From an uncultured Prevotella sp. (lineage in GTDB: Bacteria > Bacteroidota > Bacteroidia > Bacteroidales > Bacteroidaceae), in assembly GCA_900318395.1 (NCBI GenBank), contig ONKL01000014.1, forward strand, positions 1 to 64,000: a stretch of DNA of 64,000 nucleotides, read 5' to 3'. Made by a program: the position numbers and the translations under genes. The notes beneath the pieces were generated by a model that saw nothing but the letters and a program-made list of their open reading frames with translations, made no database searches and had not been told where the DNA came from. Of the stretch, positions 6,602 through 15,194 are shown piece after piece (the first letter of the stretch is position 1; each line of letters starts with the position of its first letter).

Positions 6602-9076
6602 ATGGCTAAGAAAAAGAAAGCAAAAAGCGAAAAAAGAGATTCAAGCTTTACCTCTATAATAGGTATAAAAAATATATTCCAGAATGAGAAACTGAACTTC
6701 GTGATCGGCATTGTTCTGATTATCGTCGCGTTCTATTTCATCCTGGCGTTCGTATCCTATTTCTCGACAGGCTCTGCCGACCAGAGTCTGATTGAAGACC
6801 CGCGCGAGGGAGAAATGCTGAACGAGCACCATGAATTCAGCAATACCTGTGGTAGTGTGGGTGCTTATGTGGCGTGGTATTTCATCAAGCGCTGCTTCGG
6901 ACTGCCGGCCTTTCTGATTCCAGTGTTCATCATGCTGCTGGGCATCCACATGGTGAAAGCCTATCGTGTGAACCTGCTGAAGTGGTTTATGTCGTTGATG
7001 ATTCTGATGATCTGGGCTTCGGTTACGCTCGCGAAGTTCCTGTCACCATTCTTTGAAGATGCCTGTTTCTGTCCTGGCGGCGATCACGGTCTGAACGTAT
7101 GCCAATACATCGAGAATCTTGTGGGTGCCCCTGGCCTGACAGCCATATTGGCCATCACGGCCATAGCCTTCCTGACTTATCTGAGTGCCGAGACCATCAT
7201 CATCATCCGTAAGTTGCTCAACCCCACGAGGTTTATCGACAAGGTGAAGTTCAAGGTTACTAACAACGATCCTAATGAGAAGGTGGAGTCGTATGAGGAG
7301 CAGATGAACGTGGGAGGCGACCCTGAGGTGTTCGACGATCCAGCCGAGCAGGTGGTAGAGTTCAAGGATGACGGTAAGGCCGTCATCGTGGATGAGGGTT
7401 ATCGCCTTGAGGAGAAAGATACACCCAAGGTAAAGACTGCGCCCAAGGAAAAGGTCGCCGACGGCACGGAGATGGAAATGGAAGTGGAGTTGGCCAAGAC
7501 TGAGGAAACGGCTGATACCAAGACCGTTGCCCCGGCACTTGATGACCTGGAGCCCTACGATCCGAAGCGTGATCTGGAGAATTATCACTATCCGACGCTC
7601 GACCTGCTGAAGAAATACGATAACGACGGCAAGCCCTATATCGACATGACCGAGCAGACGGCCAACAAGAACCGTATCGTGGAGGTGCTCCGTACGTTTG
7701 GCGTCGAGATCAGCAGTATCAAGGCTACCGTAGGACCGACCATCACACTCTACGAGATCACGCTGGCACCTGGTGTCCGTATCTCAAAGATCCGTTCGCT
7801 GGAAGACGATATCGCCCTGAGCCTCTCAGCCTTAGGCATCCGAATCATCGCACCTATACCAGGCAAGGGCACTATCGGTATTGAGGTGCCGAACGCCAAG
7901 CCTTCGATTGTGTCGATGGAATCTATCCTGAACTCGAGGAAATTCCAGGAATCTACGATGGAGCTGCCCTGTGCGCTGGGTAAGACCATCACCAACGAGG
8001 TGTTCATGTTCGACTTGGCAAAGGCTCCCCACCTGCTTGTGGCTGGTGCTACAGGTCAGGGAAAATCAGTCGGTCTGAACGCCATCGTCACCTCGTTGCT
8101 GTACAAGAAGCATCCCGCAGAGATGAAGATTGTGCTTGTAGACCCGAAGAAGGTGGAGTTCTCCATCTACAATCCGCTGATCAACCACTTCCTGGCAAAG
8201 GTGCCCGACGAGGACGCCGATCCCATCATCACCGACGTCACCAAGGTGGTTCGTACGCTGAACTCGCTCTGCAAACTGATGGACACCCGCTACGATCTGT
8301 TGAAAGAGGTAGGCGCACGTAATATCAAGGAGTATAACAAGAAATTCATCGAACGCAGGATTCCACCACGCGGCGGACACGGATTCATGCCCTATATCGT
8401 GGTCATCATCGATGAGTTCGGCGATCTGATCATGACAGCTGGTAAGGAGATTGAGTTGCCTATCGCTCGTATCGCCCAGTTGGCACGTGCGGTGGGTATC
8501 CACATGGTGATAGCTACCCAGCGTCCTACCACGACGATTATCACGGGTAACATCAAGGCCAACTTCCCTGCCCGTATCGCCTTCAAGGTCTCGGCAGGAA
8601 TTGACTCGAAGACCATTCTCGACCGTACAGGCGCCCAGCAGCTGATCGGACGAGGCGACCTGCTGGCTTTGGTCGGAGGCGCAGAACCTGTCCGTGTGCA
8701 ATGTGCCTTCGTAGATACGCCTGAGGTGGAGCGAATCAACGAATTCATCGCAGACCAGCAGAGCTATGGCGCTCCGTTTGAGCTGCCCGAGCCTGACACG
8801 CCAGATGCCGACCTAGGTGATGGCGGTGGTGCAGATGTGGATATGCAGCATCTGGATCCGCTATTCGAGGATGCAGCCCGACTGATCGTGATGAACCAGA
8901 GTGGTTCGACCTCTCTGATACAGCGTAAGTTTGCCATCGGCTATAACCGTGCCGGCAGACTGATGGACCAGTTGGAGAAGGCCGGCGTGGTAGGTGCAGC
9001 TATGGGCTCGAAGCCGCGTGAGGTGATGATTCAGGACGAAATGAGTTTGAATAACCTATTAAATAGTTTAAGATGA
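6602..9076 (+). CDS. ftsK: DNA translocase FtsK/SpoIIIE
   Basis: 824 residues from the ATG at 6602 (MAKKKKAKSEKRD). The frame is open further upstream, but that part runs through the promoter. Four N-terminal membrane segments anchor it at the septum. An acidic linker (about 215-330) follows, then the motor: Walker A GATGQGKSVGLN, Walker B YIVVIIDEFGDL and the ATQRPTT segment. The C-terminal gamma winged helix (DAARLIVMNQSGSTSLIQRK) would read polar chromosome sequences. FtsK resolves and segregates chromosome termini at division. Its stop overlaps the next ATG (ATGA), so the lolA-like gene is coupled. Confidence 0.95.
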   Translation: MAKKKKAKSEKRDSSFTSIIGIKNIFQNEKLNFVIGIVLIIVAFYFILAFVSYFSTGSADQSLIEDPREGEMLNEHHEFSNTCGSVGAYVAWYFIKRCFGLPAFLIPVFIMLLGIHMVKAYRVNLLKWFMSLMILMIWASVTLAKFLSPFFEDACFCPGGDHGLNVCQYIENLVGAPGLTAILAITAIAFLTYLSAETIIIIRKLLNPTRFIDKVKFKVTNNDPNEKVESYEEQMNVGGDPEVFDDPAEQVVEFKDDGKAVIVDEGYRLEEKDTPKVKTAPKEKVADGTEMEMEVELAKTEETADTKTVAPALDDLEPYDPKRDLENYHYPTLDLLKKYDNDGKPYIDMTEQTANKNRIVEVLRTFGVEISSIKATVGPTITLYEITLAPGVRISKIRSLEDDIALSLSALGIRIIAPIPGKGTIGIEVPNAKPSIVSMESILNSRKFQESTMELPCALGKTITNEVFMFDLAKAPHLLVAGATGQGKSVGLNAIVTSLLYKKHPAEMKIVLVDPKKVEFSIYNPLINHFLAKVPDEDADPIITDVTKVVRTLNSLCKLMDTRYDLLKEVGARNIKEYNKKFIERRIPPRGGHGFMPYIVVIIDEFGDLIMTAGKEIELPIARIAQLARAVGIHMVIATQRPTTTIITGNIKANFPARIAFKVSAGIDSKTILDRTGAQQLIGRGDLLALVGGAEPVRVQCAFVDTPEVERINEFIADQQSYGAPFELPEPDTPDADLGDGGGADVDMQHLDPLFEDAARLIVMNQSGSTSLIQRKFAIGYNRAGRLMDQLEKAGVVGAAMGSKPREVMIQDEMSLNNLLNSLR

Positions 9077-9687
9077 AAATGACAGCTTTCAAAGTGATGG
9101 TGACTGTACTATTCACTCTTCACTTTTCACTATTCACAGCTACAGCCCAGACAGCCAAGAGTGTACTCGACAAGGCTGCACAGACGATAACCGTAAAGGA
9201 GGGCGTGAAGGCCAACTTCAAGATGACCGGCAGTCATGGGCACACCAGCGGCACCATTCTTATCAAGGGTAAGAAGTTTCATGCCACCACGACAGTGGCT
9301 ACCATCTGGTTTGACGGCAAGACCCAATGGACCTATATGAAGAATAACGACGAGGTGAACATCAGTACGCCTACAGAGGCACAGTTGCAGGCCATCAATC
9401 CCTATAATTTCATCAACCTCTATAAGAACGGCTACGCATCAACCCTCAATAAGTCGGGCAAGGACTTTATCGTACATCTGACGGCAGAGTCGAAAGCCAA
9501 AAAGATTCAGGAGTTGTTTGTTACCGTCGACAAAAAGTCGTATCATCCGACGCAGGTGAAGTTGCTGCAAGGTAACAAATGGATTATCTTCGACATCACG
9601 AACCTGAAGAAGGAGACTATTGCCGACAGTCAATTCCGATTCAATTCGAAAGATTTTCCCAATGCTGAGGTGATCGACCTGAGATGA
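9073..9687 (+). CDS. LolA-like outer-membrane lipoprotein carrier
   Basis: 204 residues with a signal peptide (MKMTAFKVMVTVLFTLHFSL, cleavage near TATAQ). The body reads as the LolA/LolB beta-fold: SGTILIKGKKFHATTT, TIWFDGKTQWTYMKNNDEV and STPTEAQLQAINPYNFI. LolA ferries lipoproteins through the periplasm; Bacteroidetes carry several diverged copies, so which cargo this one serves is open. It overlaps ftsK by 4 bases. The signal-peptide codons are made of a short tandem repeat (tattcact/cttcactt type, 9110-9137). Confidence 0.8.
   Translation: MKMTAFKVMVTVLFTLHFSLFTATAQTAKSVLDKAAQTITVKEGVKANFKMTGSHGHTSGTILIKGKKFHATTTVATIWFDGKTQWTYMKNNDEVNISTPTEAQLQAINPYNFINLYKNGYASTLNKSGKDFIVHLTAESKAKKIQELFVTVDKKSYHPTQVKLLQGNKWIIFDITNLKKETIADSQFRFNSKDFPNAEVIDLR
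9110..9137 (+). repeat. tandem repeat inside the LolA-like signal peptide
   Basis: Four units of the type ttcact(a/c)t encode the hydrophobic core of the signal peptide. Units are 7-8 bases, so slippage would shift the frame. Confidence 0.55.
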
Positions 9688-9689
9688 AG

Positions 9690-9727
9690 GAGAATGAAAA
9701 AATGAAAGAATGAGGGAATGAATAAGT
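9690..9727 (+). repeat. tandem repeat spanning the DUF5687 start codon
   Basis: Repeated (g)aatgaaa-like units lie between the lolA-like stop and the start of the next gene. The start codon at 9718 is part of the array, and several alternative ATGs lie in it. Confidence 0.6.
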
Positions 9728-11199
9728 TTCAGTTGTACCGGCTTCTTAGGAAGAACACGAATCTGAGCTACAAGCGCAGCCCGGCCTTCGAGCAGAACAA
9801 ATGGGCAAAGGTGCTGATCTATATGGGTGGCGGACTGTTTGTCACGTACCTTATATTATATGGGGGTATCATAGCGATGACGGCTGATGGCGAGGCAGGC
9901 AGGATGCTTTCTTTCATGCCTGTCATCCTATTCATCGATTTCATGCTGCGCTTCATCTTCCAGACCACACCAGGCATGATGGTGAAGCCCTATATCCTGC
10001 AGCCCATCTCGCGCTATACAGCTATCGAGTGTTTCCTGTTGTCTTCACATGTCAGCGGTTATAATTTCCTGTGGCTGGCGATGTTCATCCCCTACTCGAT
10101 GATTATCCTGATAGCTGGTGCAGGTTTCTGGGCTGTGCTATTAGAGTTGATTGCCTCGGAGCTGCTGATCATGATCAATAGTCAGGTGTACCTGTTTTTC
10201 CGCACGCTGATCAACCGCCGTGTGCTCTGGTTTATTCCAGCGCTGGCTTTCTACGCTATACCCTACACGCCACTTCTGATTAATCACAAGTCAAGCGCCA
10301 TCGGGCGACTGATTGACACATACGCTGCCATCGGTACGGGTTGGTATTTCGTACCAGCCTTGATACTCATCATCTTAGCCCTCTTCTACATGAACCGTGC
10401 GTTCCAGTTTAAGTATGTCTATGAGGAAATCTCGAAGAGCAAGGAGCGTGAGTTGAAGCATGTATCCCAGTTCAGGTTTCTGGAGAGGTTCGGACTGGTG
10501 GGTGAATACATCAAGATTGAGCTGAAGTCAAACCTGAGGAATAAGACCATGCGCTCGCGCTGTATCATGAGTCTCTCGCTGATTATCGTTTTCTCCTTGC
10601 TGGTGGCCTACACCCCGATGTATGACAACGAACTGATGCAGAACTTCTGGTGTGTCTATTGTTTTGCCATCTATGGTGTGACGGCTCTTATCAAGATCAT
10701 GGGACAGGAAGGCAACTATATCGACTTGCTGATGACACACAAGGAGAACATTATCGCCCTGCTGAAAGCCAAGTTCTGGTTCTACAGTATGGTACTGATT
10801 ATCCCGTTCCTGATCATGTTGCCTGCAGTCTTCACAGGTAAGTTCACATTGCTGATGTTATTCGCTTATATGCTGTTGACAGCGGGATTCCTGCATTTCA
10901 TCATCTTCCAGCTGGCAGTCTACAACAAGCAGACACTTCCCCTGCAACAGAAGGTTACTGCAAAAGGAAACTTTGAGAACGGCATGCAGATAGTGATCGA
11001 GATGGCGGCTTTGTTCGGACCTATTCTCATCACTGGTGTGGGCTATCTGCTGGTTGGTCTCACCTACACCTATATCTTTATTTGTGTGTTTGGAATGGCT
11101 TTTATCGTTTCCCATCCGTTATGGATCAGAAACATCTATAACCGCATGATGAAGCGCAGATATGAGAATCTGGAAGGCTTCCACTCCACTCGTCAATAA
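9718..11199 (+). CDS. DUF5687-family integral membrane protein
   Basis: 493 residues with about ten to twelve hydrophobic segments and no signal peptide. It starts MNKFQLYRLLRKNTNLSYKR. The arrangement of a long N-terminal half, a charged middle (EEISKSKERELKHVSQFRFL) and a second membrane half (residues about 280-480) matches DUF5687. I recall that family as the permease partner of an ABC ATPase in Bacteroidetes. No ATPase gene follows here. A stand-alone ATPase at 53648 could be the partner; this is only a suggestion. It is the last gene before the tRNA cluster and lies downstream of ftsK-lolA. Confidence 0.75.
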   Translation: MNKFQLYRLLRKNTNLSYKRSPAFEQNKWAKVLIYMGGGLFVTYLILYGGIIAMTADGEAGRMLSFMPVILFIDFMLRFIFQTTPGMMVKPYILQPISRYTAIECFLLSSHVSGYNFLWLAMFIPYSMIILIAGAGFWAVLLELIASELLIMINSQVYLFFRTLINRRVLWFIPALAFYAIPYTPLLINHKSSAIGRLIDTYAAIGTGWYFVPALILIILALFYMNRAFQFKYVYEEISKSKERELKHVSQFRFLERFGLVGEYIKIELKSNLRNKTMRSRCIMSLSLIIVFSLLVAYTPMYDNELMQNFWCVYCFAIYGVTALIKIMGQEGNYIDLLMTHKENIIALLKAKFWFYSMVLIIPFLIMLPAVFTGKFTLLMLFAYMLLTAGFLHFIIFQLAVYNKQTLPLQQKVTAKGNFENGMQIVIEMAALFGPILITGVGYLLVGLTYTYIFICVFGMAFIVSHPLWIRNIYNRMMKRRYENLEGFHSTRQ

Positions 11200-11225
11200 C
11201 TTTTTTGAAGAAATTCAGGAAAAAG

Positions 11226-11257
11226 TTTGGTAGTTTCAAAAAAAGTGTGTACCTTTG
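11226..11257 (+). promoter_or_regulatory. promoter of the tRNA cluster
   Basis: TTTG (11226-11229), 20 bases, TACCTTTG (11250-11257), 20 bases before the first tRNA. Confidence 0.85.
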
Positions 11258-11277
11258 CACCCGCAAAAGAAAAAGAT

Positions 11278-11350
11278 GCACCCGTAGCTCAGTTGGTAGA
11301 GCACCTGACTCTTAATCAGGGTGTCCAGGGTTCGAGCCCCTGCGGGTGTA
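11278..11350 (+). tRNA. tRNA-Lys (CTT), copy 1
   Basis: Cloverleaf of 73 bases: acceptor GCACCCG/CGGGTGT, anticodon stem CCTGA/TCAGG with loop CTCTTAA, T arm CAGGG-TTCGAGC-CCCTG. CCA is not encoded. Confidence 0.95.
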
Positions 11351-11352
11351 CA

Positions 11353-11375
11353 AAAGGAGGAAAGAGACCTCCTTT
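11353..11375 (+). terminator. hairpin between the two tRNA-Lys copies
   Basis: AAAGGAGG (11353-11360) pairs with CCTCCTTT (11368-11375) and is followed by CTTTTT. It could terminate or attenuate transcription after the first tRNA, or act as a processing signal. Confidence 0.6.
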
Positions 11376-11389
11376 CTTTTTGAAATGAT

Positions 11390-11462
11390 GCACCCGTAGC
11401 TCAGTTGGTAGAGCACCTGACTCTTAATCAGGGTGTCCAGGGTTCGAGCCCCTGCGGGTGTA
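11390..11462 (+). tRNA. tRNA-Lys (CTT), copy 2
   Basis: Identical to copy 1 over the whole 73 bases. A recent or homogenised tandem duplication with a 39-base spacer. Confidence 0.95.
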
Positions 11463-11491
11463 CTTTTTTTTAATTGGTTAATACGAAGGTT

Positions 11492-11564
<73 letters not shown>

Positions 11565-11587
11565 CTCAGAAAATCAGGTGATTTATT

Positions 11588-11628
11588 GTCCCAAGCCTGG
11601 GAGGCGGGTTCGATTCCCGTATTCCGCT
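11588..11628 (+). pseudogene. 3' fragment of a tRNA gene (Gly-like)
   Basis: The sequence contains a complete T arm (GCGGG-TTCGATT-CCCGT), the 3' acceptor strand ATTCCGC and discriminator T. No matching 5' acceptor strand (GCGGAAT), D arm or proper anticodon stem lies upstream. The CCCAAG before it resembles a Gly (CCC) anticodon loop. It begins 24 bases after tRNA-Thr and is most likely a decayed fourth tRNA of the cluster. Confidence 0.65.
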
Positions 11629-11638
11629 CATCAACAGA

Positions 11639-11669
11639 AAGAATGCAGGTTTCATCGACCTGCATTCTT
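11639..11669. terminator. bidirectional terminator between tRNA cluster and glucosaminidase
   Basis: AAGAATGCAGGT (11639-11650) and ACCTGCATTCTT (11658-11669) form a 12-base-pair stem with GTTTC after it on plus. It separates convergent units. Confidence 0.8.
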
Positions 11670-11677
11670 GTTTCATA

Positions 11678-12586
11678 TTACCTCAGTCGGAGACCATCTC
11701 CTACCCTGATCTGTTGATCTGGCTTCATACGGTTCATCTTGTAGAGGTTCTTCAGGCGGATGCCGTATTTCTGTGCGATGGAGTACATCGACTCGCCACT
11801 ACGCACGTAATGCAGGCGCCCCTTGTAATCTTTGGGGGCTTTCTTCTGTTTCTTCTTCAACCAGATGATCTCACCTTCCTCGAGTTGGTCGCGCTTGTCG
11901 CGCTCGTTGTACTTCGCCAGTTTTCTATAGCTGATGCCGATCTCCTCTGCCAGCGACTTGAAGGTGTCGCCACGTCGCGCAATGACGTAGTAGTTCTTGT
12001 TGAATATCTTAATGTTGTGCAGCGCCTGTCCGTCCACGGGCTGATCTTTCGAGTGCGCCACCATGAACTTGTCGTAGCTCTTCTGCGTATCGTACTGATA
12101 GAGCTTGTACAGTTGGATAATCTCAATCAGCTTGTTGGCATACTGCGGATTGGTGGCATAGCCAGCCGCCTTCAGACCCTTTGCCCAACCCTTATAATCC
12201 GTCATTTTCAGATTAAACAACGCACTATAGCGCTTGCTTCCGGTCAGGAATCTGGAATGATCTTCATACGATTCGAACGCCGAGTTGTAAGCACGGAAGC
12301 ACTCATTCCGTTCGTCATCATCATGATAAACTTTCCTCCCAGACCAACCATTACACTTGATGCCGAAATGATTATTGCCCTTAACAGCCAGTTCACTACG
12401 ACCTGCACCACTTTCGAACAAGCCCTGTGCCAGCGTGATAGAAGCTGGAATACGATGGCGTTGCATCTGCTCGATAGCAATGTCCTTATACTGGTCGATA
12501 TATTGCTGATAAACCTGATTCCATCGGGCCTGTGCATGAGCCCCCAACGACAGAACGACAGCTATACTTATGAAAAATTTCCTCAT
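11678..12586 (-). CDS. secreted glucosaminidase (GH73-like) with two LysM repeats
   Basis: 302 residues from ATG 12586 (MRKFFISIAVVLSLGAHAQA, a clear signal peptide). The catalytic domain includes ITLAQGLFESGAGRSELAVK with the likely catalytic Glu, then NNHFGIKCNGW and GYATNPQYANKLIEIIQLY. Two LysM-like modules follow, around YYVIARRGDTFKSLAEEIGI and LHYVRSGESMYSIAQKYGI. It should cleave the glycan strands of peptidoglycan between GlcNAc and MurNAc in the periplasm, with LysM providing wall binding. Bases upstream of 12586 are open in frame but contain the promoter. The gene stands alone and diverges from cdd. Confidence 0.9.
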   Translation of the reverse strand: MRKFFISIAVVLSLGAHAQARWNQVYQQYIDQYKDIAIEQMQRHRIPASITLAQGLFESGAGRSELAVKGNNHFGIKCNGWSGRKVYHDDDERNECFRAYNSAFESYEDHSRFLTGSKRYSALFNLKMTDYKGWAKGLKAAGYATNPQYANKLIEIIQLYKLYQYDTQKSYDKFMVAHSKDQPVDGQALHNIKIFNKNYYVIARRGDTFKSLAEEIGISYRKLAKYNERDKRDQLEEGEIIWLKKKQKKAPKDYKGRLHYVRSGESMYSIAQKYGIRLKNLYKMNRMKPDQQIRVGDGLRLR

Positions 12587-12604
12587 ATTCTCGAATTTCT
12601 TGTG

Positions 12605-12612
12605 CAAAATTA
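12605..12612 (-). promoter_or_regulatory. -7 element of the glucosaminidase gene
   Basis: Minus strand TAATTTTG, 18 bases before the start codon. Confidence 0.6.
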
Positions 12613-12634
12613 GTGTTTTCTCTCGAATTATTCG

Positions 12635-12642
12635 TATATTTG
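12635..12642 (+). promoter_or_regulatory. -7 element of cdd
   Basis: TATATTTG, 19 bases before the ATG at 12662. Confidence 0.65.
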
Positions 12643-12661
12643 CAGAAAAATATTGCAATTT

Positions 12662-13135
12662 ATGGAAGAACTTGAACTGAAATCCACGATTATGTCTTGT
12701 CAGATGGACGAACTGAGCGATGCAGAACGCCATTTGGTAGAGCTCGCCATAGAAGCCACGAGTCGAAGCTATGCCCCATATTCACATTTCAATGTCGGTG
12801 CAGCCGTGCTGCTTGCCAATGGTCAGGAGATCATTGGTTGCAATCAGGAAAATGCAGCCTATCCATCGGGGCTTTGCGCTGAGCGTACCGCTTTGTTTGC
12901 TGCTGGTGCCCAGTATCCAAATGTGCCTGTGAAAATGCTGGCTATTGCTGCGAGAGGTACTGACGGAGAATTGCAATATGAACCTGTGGGGCCTTGCGGC
13001 TCCTGCCGTCAGGTCATCATCGAGTCTGAGACACGGGCAGGCGGTCCTATCCGTATTCTACTCTATGGGCGCAAATGTATCTATGTTATCGATGGAATCA
13101 GAAAACTGATGCCGCTGACGTTCTCGGAGTTCTAA
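12662..13135 (+). CDS. cdd: cytidine deaminase
   Basis: 157 residues from ATG 12662. It has the zinc motifs CAERTAL and PCGSCRQ of the homotetrameric cytidine deaminases, plus SRSYAPYSHFNVGAAV and the substrate segment NQENAAYPSGL. It deaminates cytidine and deoxycytidine to uridine forms in pyrimidine salvage. About 20 extra residues precede the usual start. It overlaps the convergent beta-helix lipoprotein gene by 4 bases at the 3' ends, leaving no room for a terminator between them. Confidence 0.93.
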   Translation: MEELELKSTIMSCQMDELSDAERHLVELAIEATSRSYAPYSHFNVGAAVLLANGQEIIGCNQENAAYPSGLCAERTALFAAGAQYPNVPVKMLAIAARGTDGELQYEPVGPCGSCRQVIIESETRAGGPIRILLYGRKCIYVIDGIRKLMPLTFSEF

Positions 13136-14460
13136 CGATAGCAGCCCAGCCCTTTCGCCGTTGACAAAGAATCGAGATGGAAATCATAATCCAGATTATC
13201 CTCATCGATCTTAACGAAATGCTTTTTCCCTTGTATGGAGTCCTCAGGCGTTTCCCAGATGATCTTTTGGAAATGGACGGAATCGGCTGATTCGTTGATG
13301 GTACGCAAAAGACAGTTTTCAAAGGAATAGTTAAAAGGAATGCTTTCGTTGGTGTTGACGCCTTGAATCACATCCTCTTCATAACCCGTCACGATGGTGC
13401 CGTCACAGACAATATCCATTGCCGTCGGAAGATTACTGAAATAGAGAGCTGCACCCCGATTGGCAGAGAAAGGATAGAACTGGGCCAGCGTGCAATAGCT
13501 GATCTCGGCCTTCCCGCCAAGCAGATACAGACAATGCCCCAATGTATTCGTCAATTGGCAATCAACCAGTCGGATATAAGAACTGTTGGCCTGTACACCC
13601 ATCCCCTGACAATTATGAACGATGCATTTCTGCATCACCAAACGATATTGGGTTGAATCGATCGAGGCTGAGTCGCAGAGGATACCATTCTGAGGATTAC
13701 GGATTTCGGTCTGGATCAGTTCATTTCCGGTTGATGATGCCAAGAAATGAATACCCTCCCATTGTCCGCAGACTCTGTCGTAAGGCAGATAAGAGAACAT
13801 ACGGTCTAATCGGTCTCCGCGAAAGACACAATTCTCCGTCAGCAGCCGTCCAGCCACCTCAATGCCCGAACCATCATGGAAGTAAAGCGTCGTATTCCTG
13901 ATGGTCAACGTAGCACCTTCGCTGACAGTCAGGCCGCCATAAATCACCATCGGTACATCTGAAGAAATCACAGAATCCTTCGTAATAACCGGCTCGTATA
14001 GTTTAACGGCATCCCAAGACCATGCCTGCAGGCATACTTTCTGCTCTACGCCACTCTCCATCAAGAACACCAGATCATCCTGCACCAGACAAGGTAAAGG
14101 TTGCTTGTTCTCGTTGGCAGTCAATTCAACAAATACAAGAATGCTGTCATTCTTGCGTATCTCGATGTTGTTTGTTTGCGAACCGTTGGCATTATCCAAA
14201 TAGATACCATCGACATTCACCCGATAGCCCGACTGGTTTCCACGACGGAGGCGTACCTGCTCAAGACGGATACCATCGTTATTCCTATTATGTACCCAAA
14301 AAGAATAAGTAGAAGAAGGAACCCGACTGAAAACCGTATCCAGACTTAGTGTATCTACTGAGAATTCCAGTTTCAGACTGCTGCTGCTCGAGAATGAATC
14401 ATCATCCTGACAAGCTATGCAAAATGCAAGTATGAGAAATAAATAAAAAATCCGTTTCAT
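13132..14460 (-). CDS. lipoprotein with right-handed parallel beta-helix
   Basis: 442 residues from ATG 14460. The signal ends in a lipobox (LAFCIAC), so it is probably lipidated at the cysteine about 16 residues in. The serine-rich linker DDDSFSSSSS follows. From about residue 150 on, repeated short beta strands (GGLTVSEGATLTIRNTTLYF, GSGIEVAGRLLTENCVF, QGMGVQANSSYIRLVDCQL) indicate a pectate-lyase-like beta-helix. No catalytic residues can be assigned. It may be a surface carbohydrate-binding or structural lipoprotein; the function is unknown. It is transcribed convergently with cdd. Confidence 0.75.
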   Translation of the reverse strand: MKRIFYLFLILAFCIACQDDDSFSSSSSLKLEFSVDTLSLDTVFSRVPSSTYSFWVHNRNNDGIRLEQVRLRRGNQSGYRVNVDGIYLDNANGSQTNNIEIRKNDSILVFVELTANENKQPLPCLVQDDLVFLMESGVEQKVCLQAWSWDAVKLYEPVITKDSVISSDVPMVIYGGLTVSEGATLTIRNTTLYFHDGSGIEVAGRLLTENCVFRGDRLDRMFSYLPYDRVCGQWEGIHFLASSTGNELIQTEIRNPQNGILCDSASIDSTQYRLVMQKCIVHNCQGMGVQANSSYIRLVDCQLTNTLGHCLYLLGGKAEISYCTLAQFYPFSANRGAALYFSNLPTAMDIVCDGTIVTGYEEDVIQGVNTNESIPFNYSFENCLLRTINESADSVHFQKIIWETPEDSIQGKKHFVKIDEDNLDYDFHLDSLSTAKGLGCYR

Positions 14461-14498
14461 CGTATAGATAAAACGGATTCTCATTCAGTTTATTGTAT

Positions 14499-14521
14499 TA
14501 ACCTTTCTACTTTTTTACTTT
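14499..14521. repeat. short tandem repeat at the rubrerythrin 3' end
   Basis: AAAGTA-type units (minus strand) cover the rubrerythrin stop codon and the first bases after it. Same style as the other junction repeats. Confidence 0.5.
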
Positions 14522-15072
14522 CCAAAGTAACGCTTCAGCAGTCCTGCGAAGCCAGCACCATGACGAGCCTCATCCTTTGCCATCTCATGAACAGTATCGT
14601 GGATAGCGTCGAAGCCGGCAGCCTTTGCATTCTTAGCGATACGGAACTTGTCTTCGCAAGCACCAGCCTCGGCAGCAGCACGCTTCTCCAGATTGGTCTT
14701 GGTATCCCATACGCACTCGCCCAGCAGTTCTGCGAAACGAGAAGCATGGTCAGCCTCCTCAAATGCATAGCGCTTGAAAGCCTCGGCAATCTCGGGATAG
14801 CCCTCACAATCAGCCTGACGGGCCATAGCCAGATACATACCGACCTCACCGCACTCACCATTGAAGTGGTTGCGCAGGTCCTGAATCATCTCCTCGCTGA
14901 CGCCCTCGGGCTTGCCGTCACCAATACGATGAACGGTGGCATAGGTGGTCTCACCATCTTCTTTCAGTTCTGAGAACTTCGAGGCAGGAGCCTTACAGAT
15001 TGGGCACTTCTCGGGAGCTGCATCGCCTTCATAGATATATCCACAAACGGCGCAAATAAACTTTTTCTTCAT
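14515..15072 (-). CDS. rubrerythrin
   Basis: 185 residues. An N-terminal rubredoxin-type iron site ([10 protein letters not shown], then [11 protein letters not shown]) precedes the four-helix diiron domain ([58 protein letters not shown]). The iron site at the N-terminus is the reverse order relative to classical rubrerythrin. It reduces hydrogen peroxide using electrons from NADH-linked partners, protecting an anaerobe from oxygen. It stands alone behind its own promoter. Length and all metal ligands are normal. Confidence 0.92.
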   Translation of the reverse strand: MKKKFICAVCGYIYEGDAAPEKCPICKAPASKFSELKEDGETTYATVHRIGDGKPEGVSEEMIQDLRNHFNGECGEVGMYLAMARQADCEGYPEIAEAFKRYAFEEADHASRFAELLGECVWDTKTNLEKRAAAEAGACEDKFRIAKNAKAAGFDAIHDTVHEMAKDEARHGAGFAGLLKRYFGK

Positions 15073-15125
15073 AATCGTATTTGTCTTTTTTAGTTATAAA
15101 TAAAGAGTTTCATAAAATCCGTTTG

Positions 15126-15133
15126 CAAATATA
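15126..15133 (-). promoter_or_regulatory. -7 element of the rubrerythrin gene
   Basis: Minus strand TATATTTG, 53 bases before the start codon. Confidence 0.65.
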
Positions 15134-15139
15134 CAATAA

Positions 15140-15179
15140 AAAAATGAATTCTGCAAATTTTTAAGCAGAATTCATTTTT
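15140..15179 (-). terminator. terminator of the fur-purA-hisS-esterase operon
   Basis: AAAAATGAATTCTGC (15140-15154) and GCAGAATTCATTTTT (15165-15179) form a 15-base-pair A/T-flanked stem immediately after the esterase stop on minus. Confidence 0.85.
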
Positions 15180-15194
15180 ATTTTGTTGCGTTAA

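Noticed and set aside
8066..8701. 211-codon minus frame inside ftsK
   Set aside because: Shadow of the FtsK motor domain.
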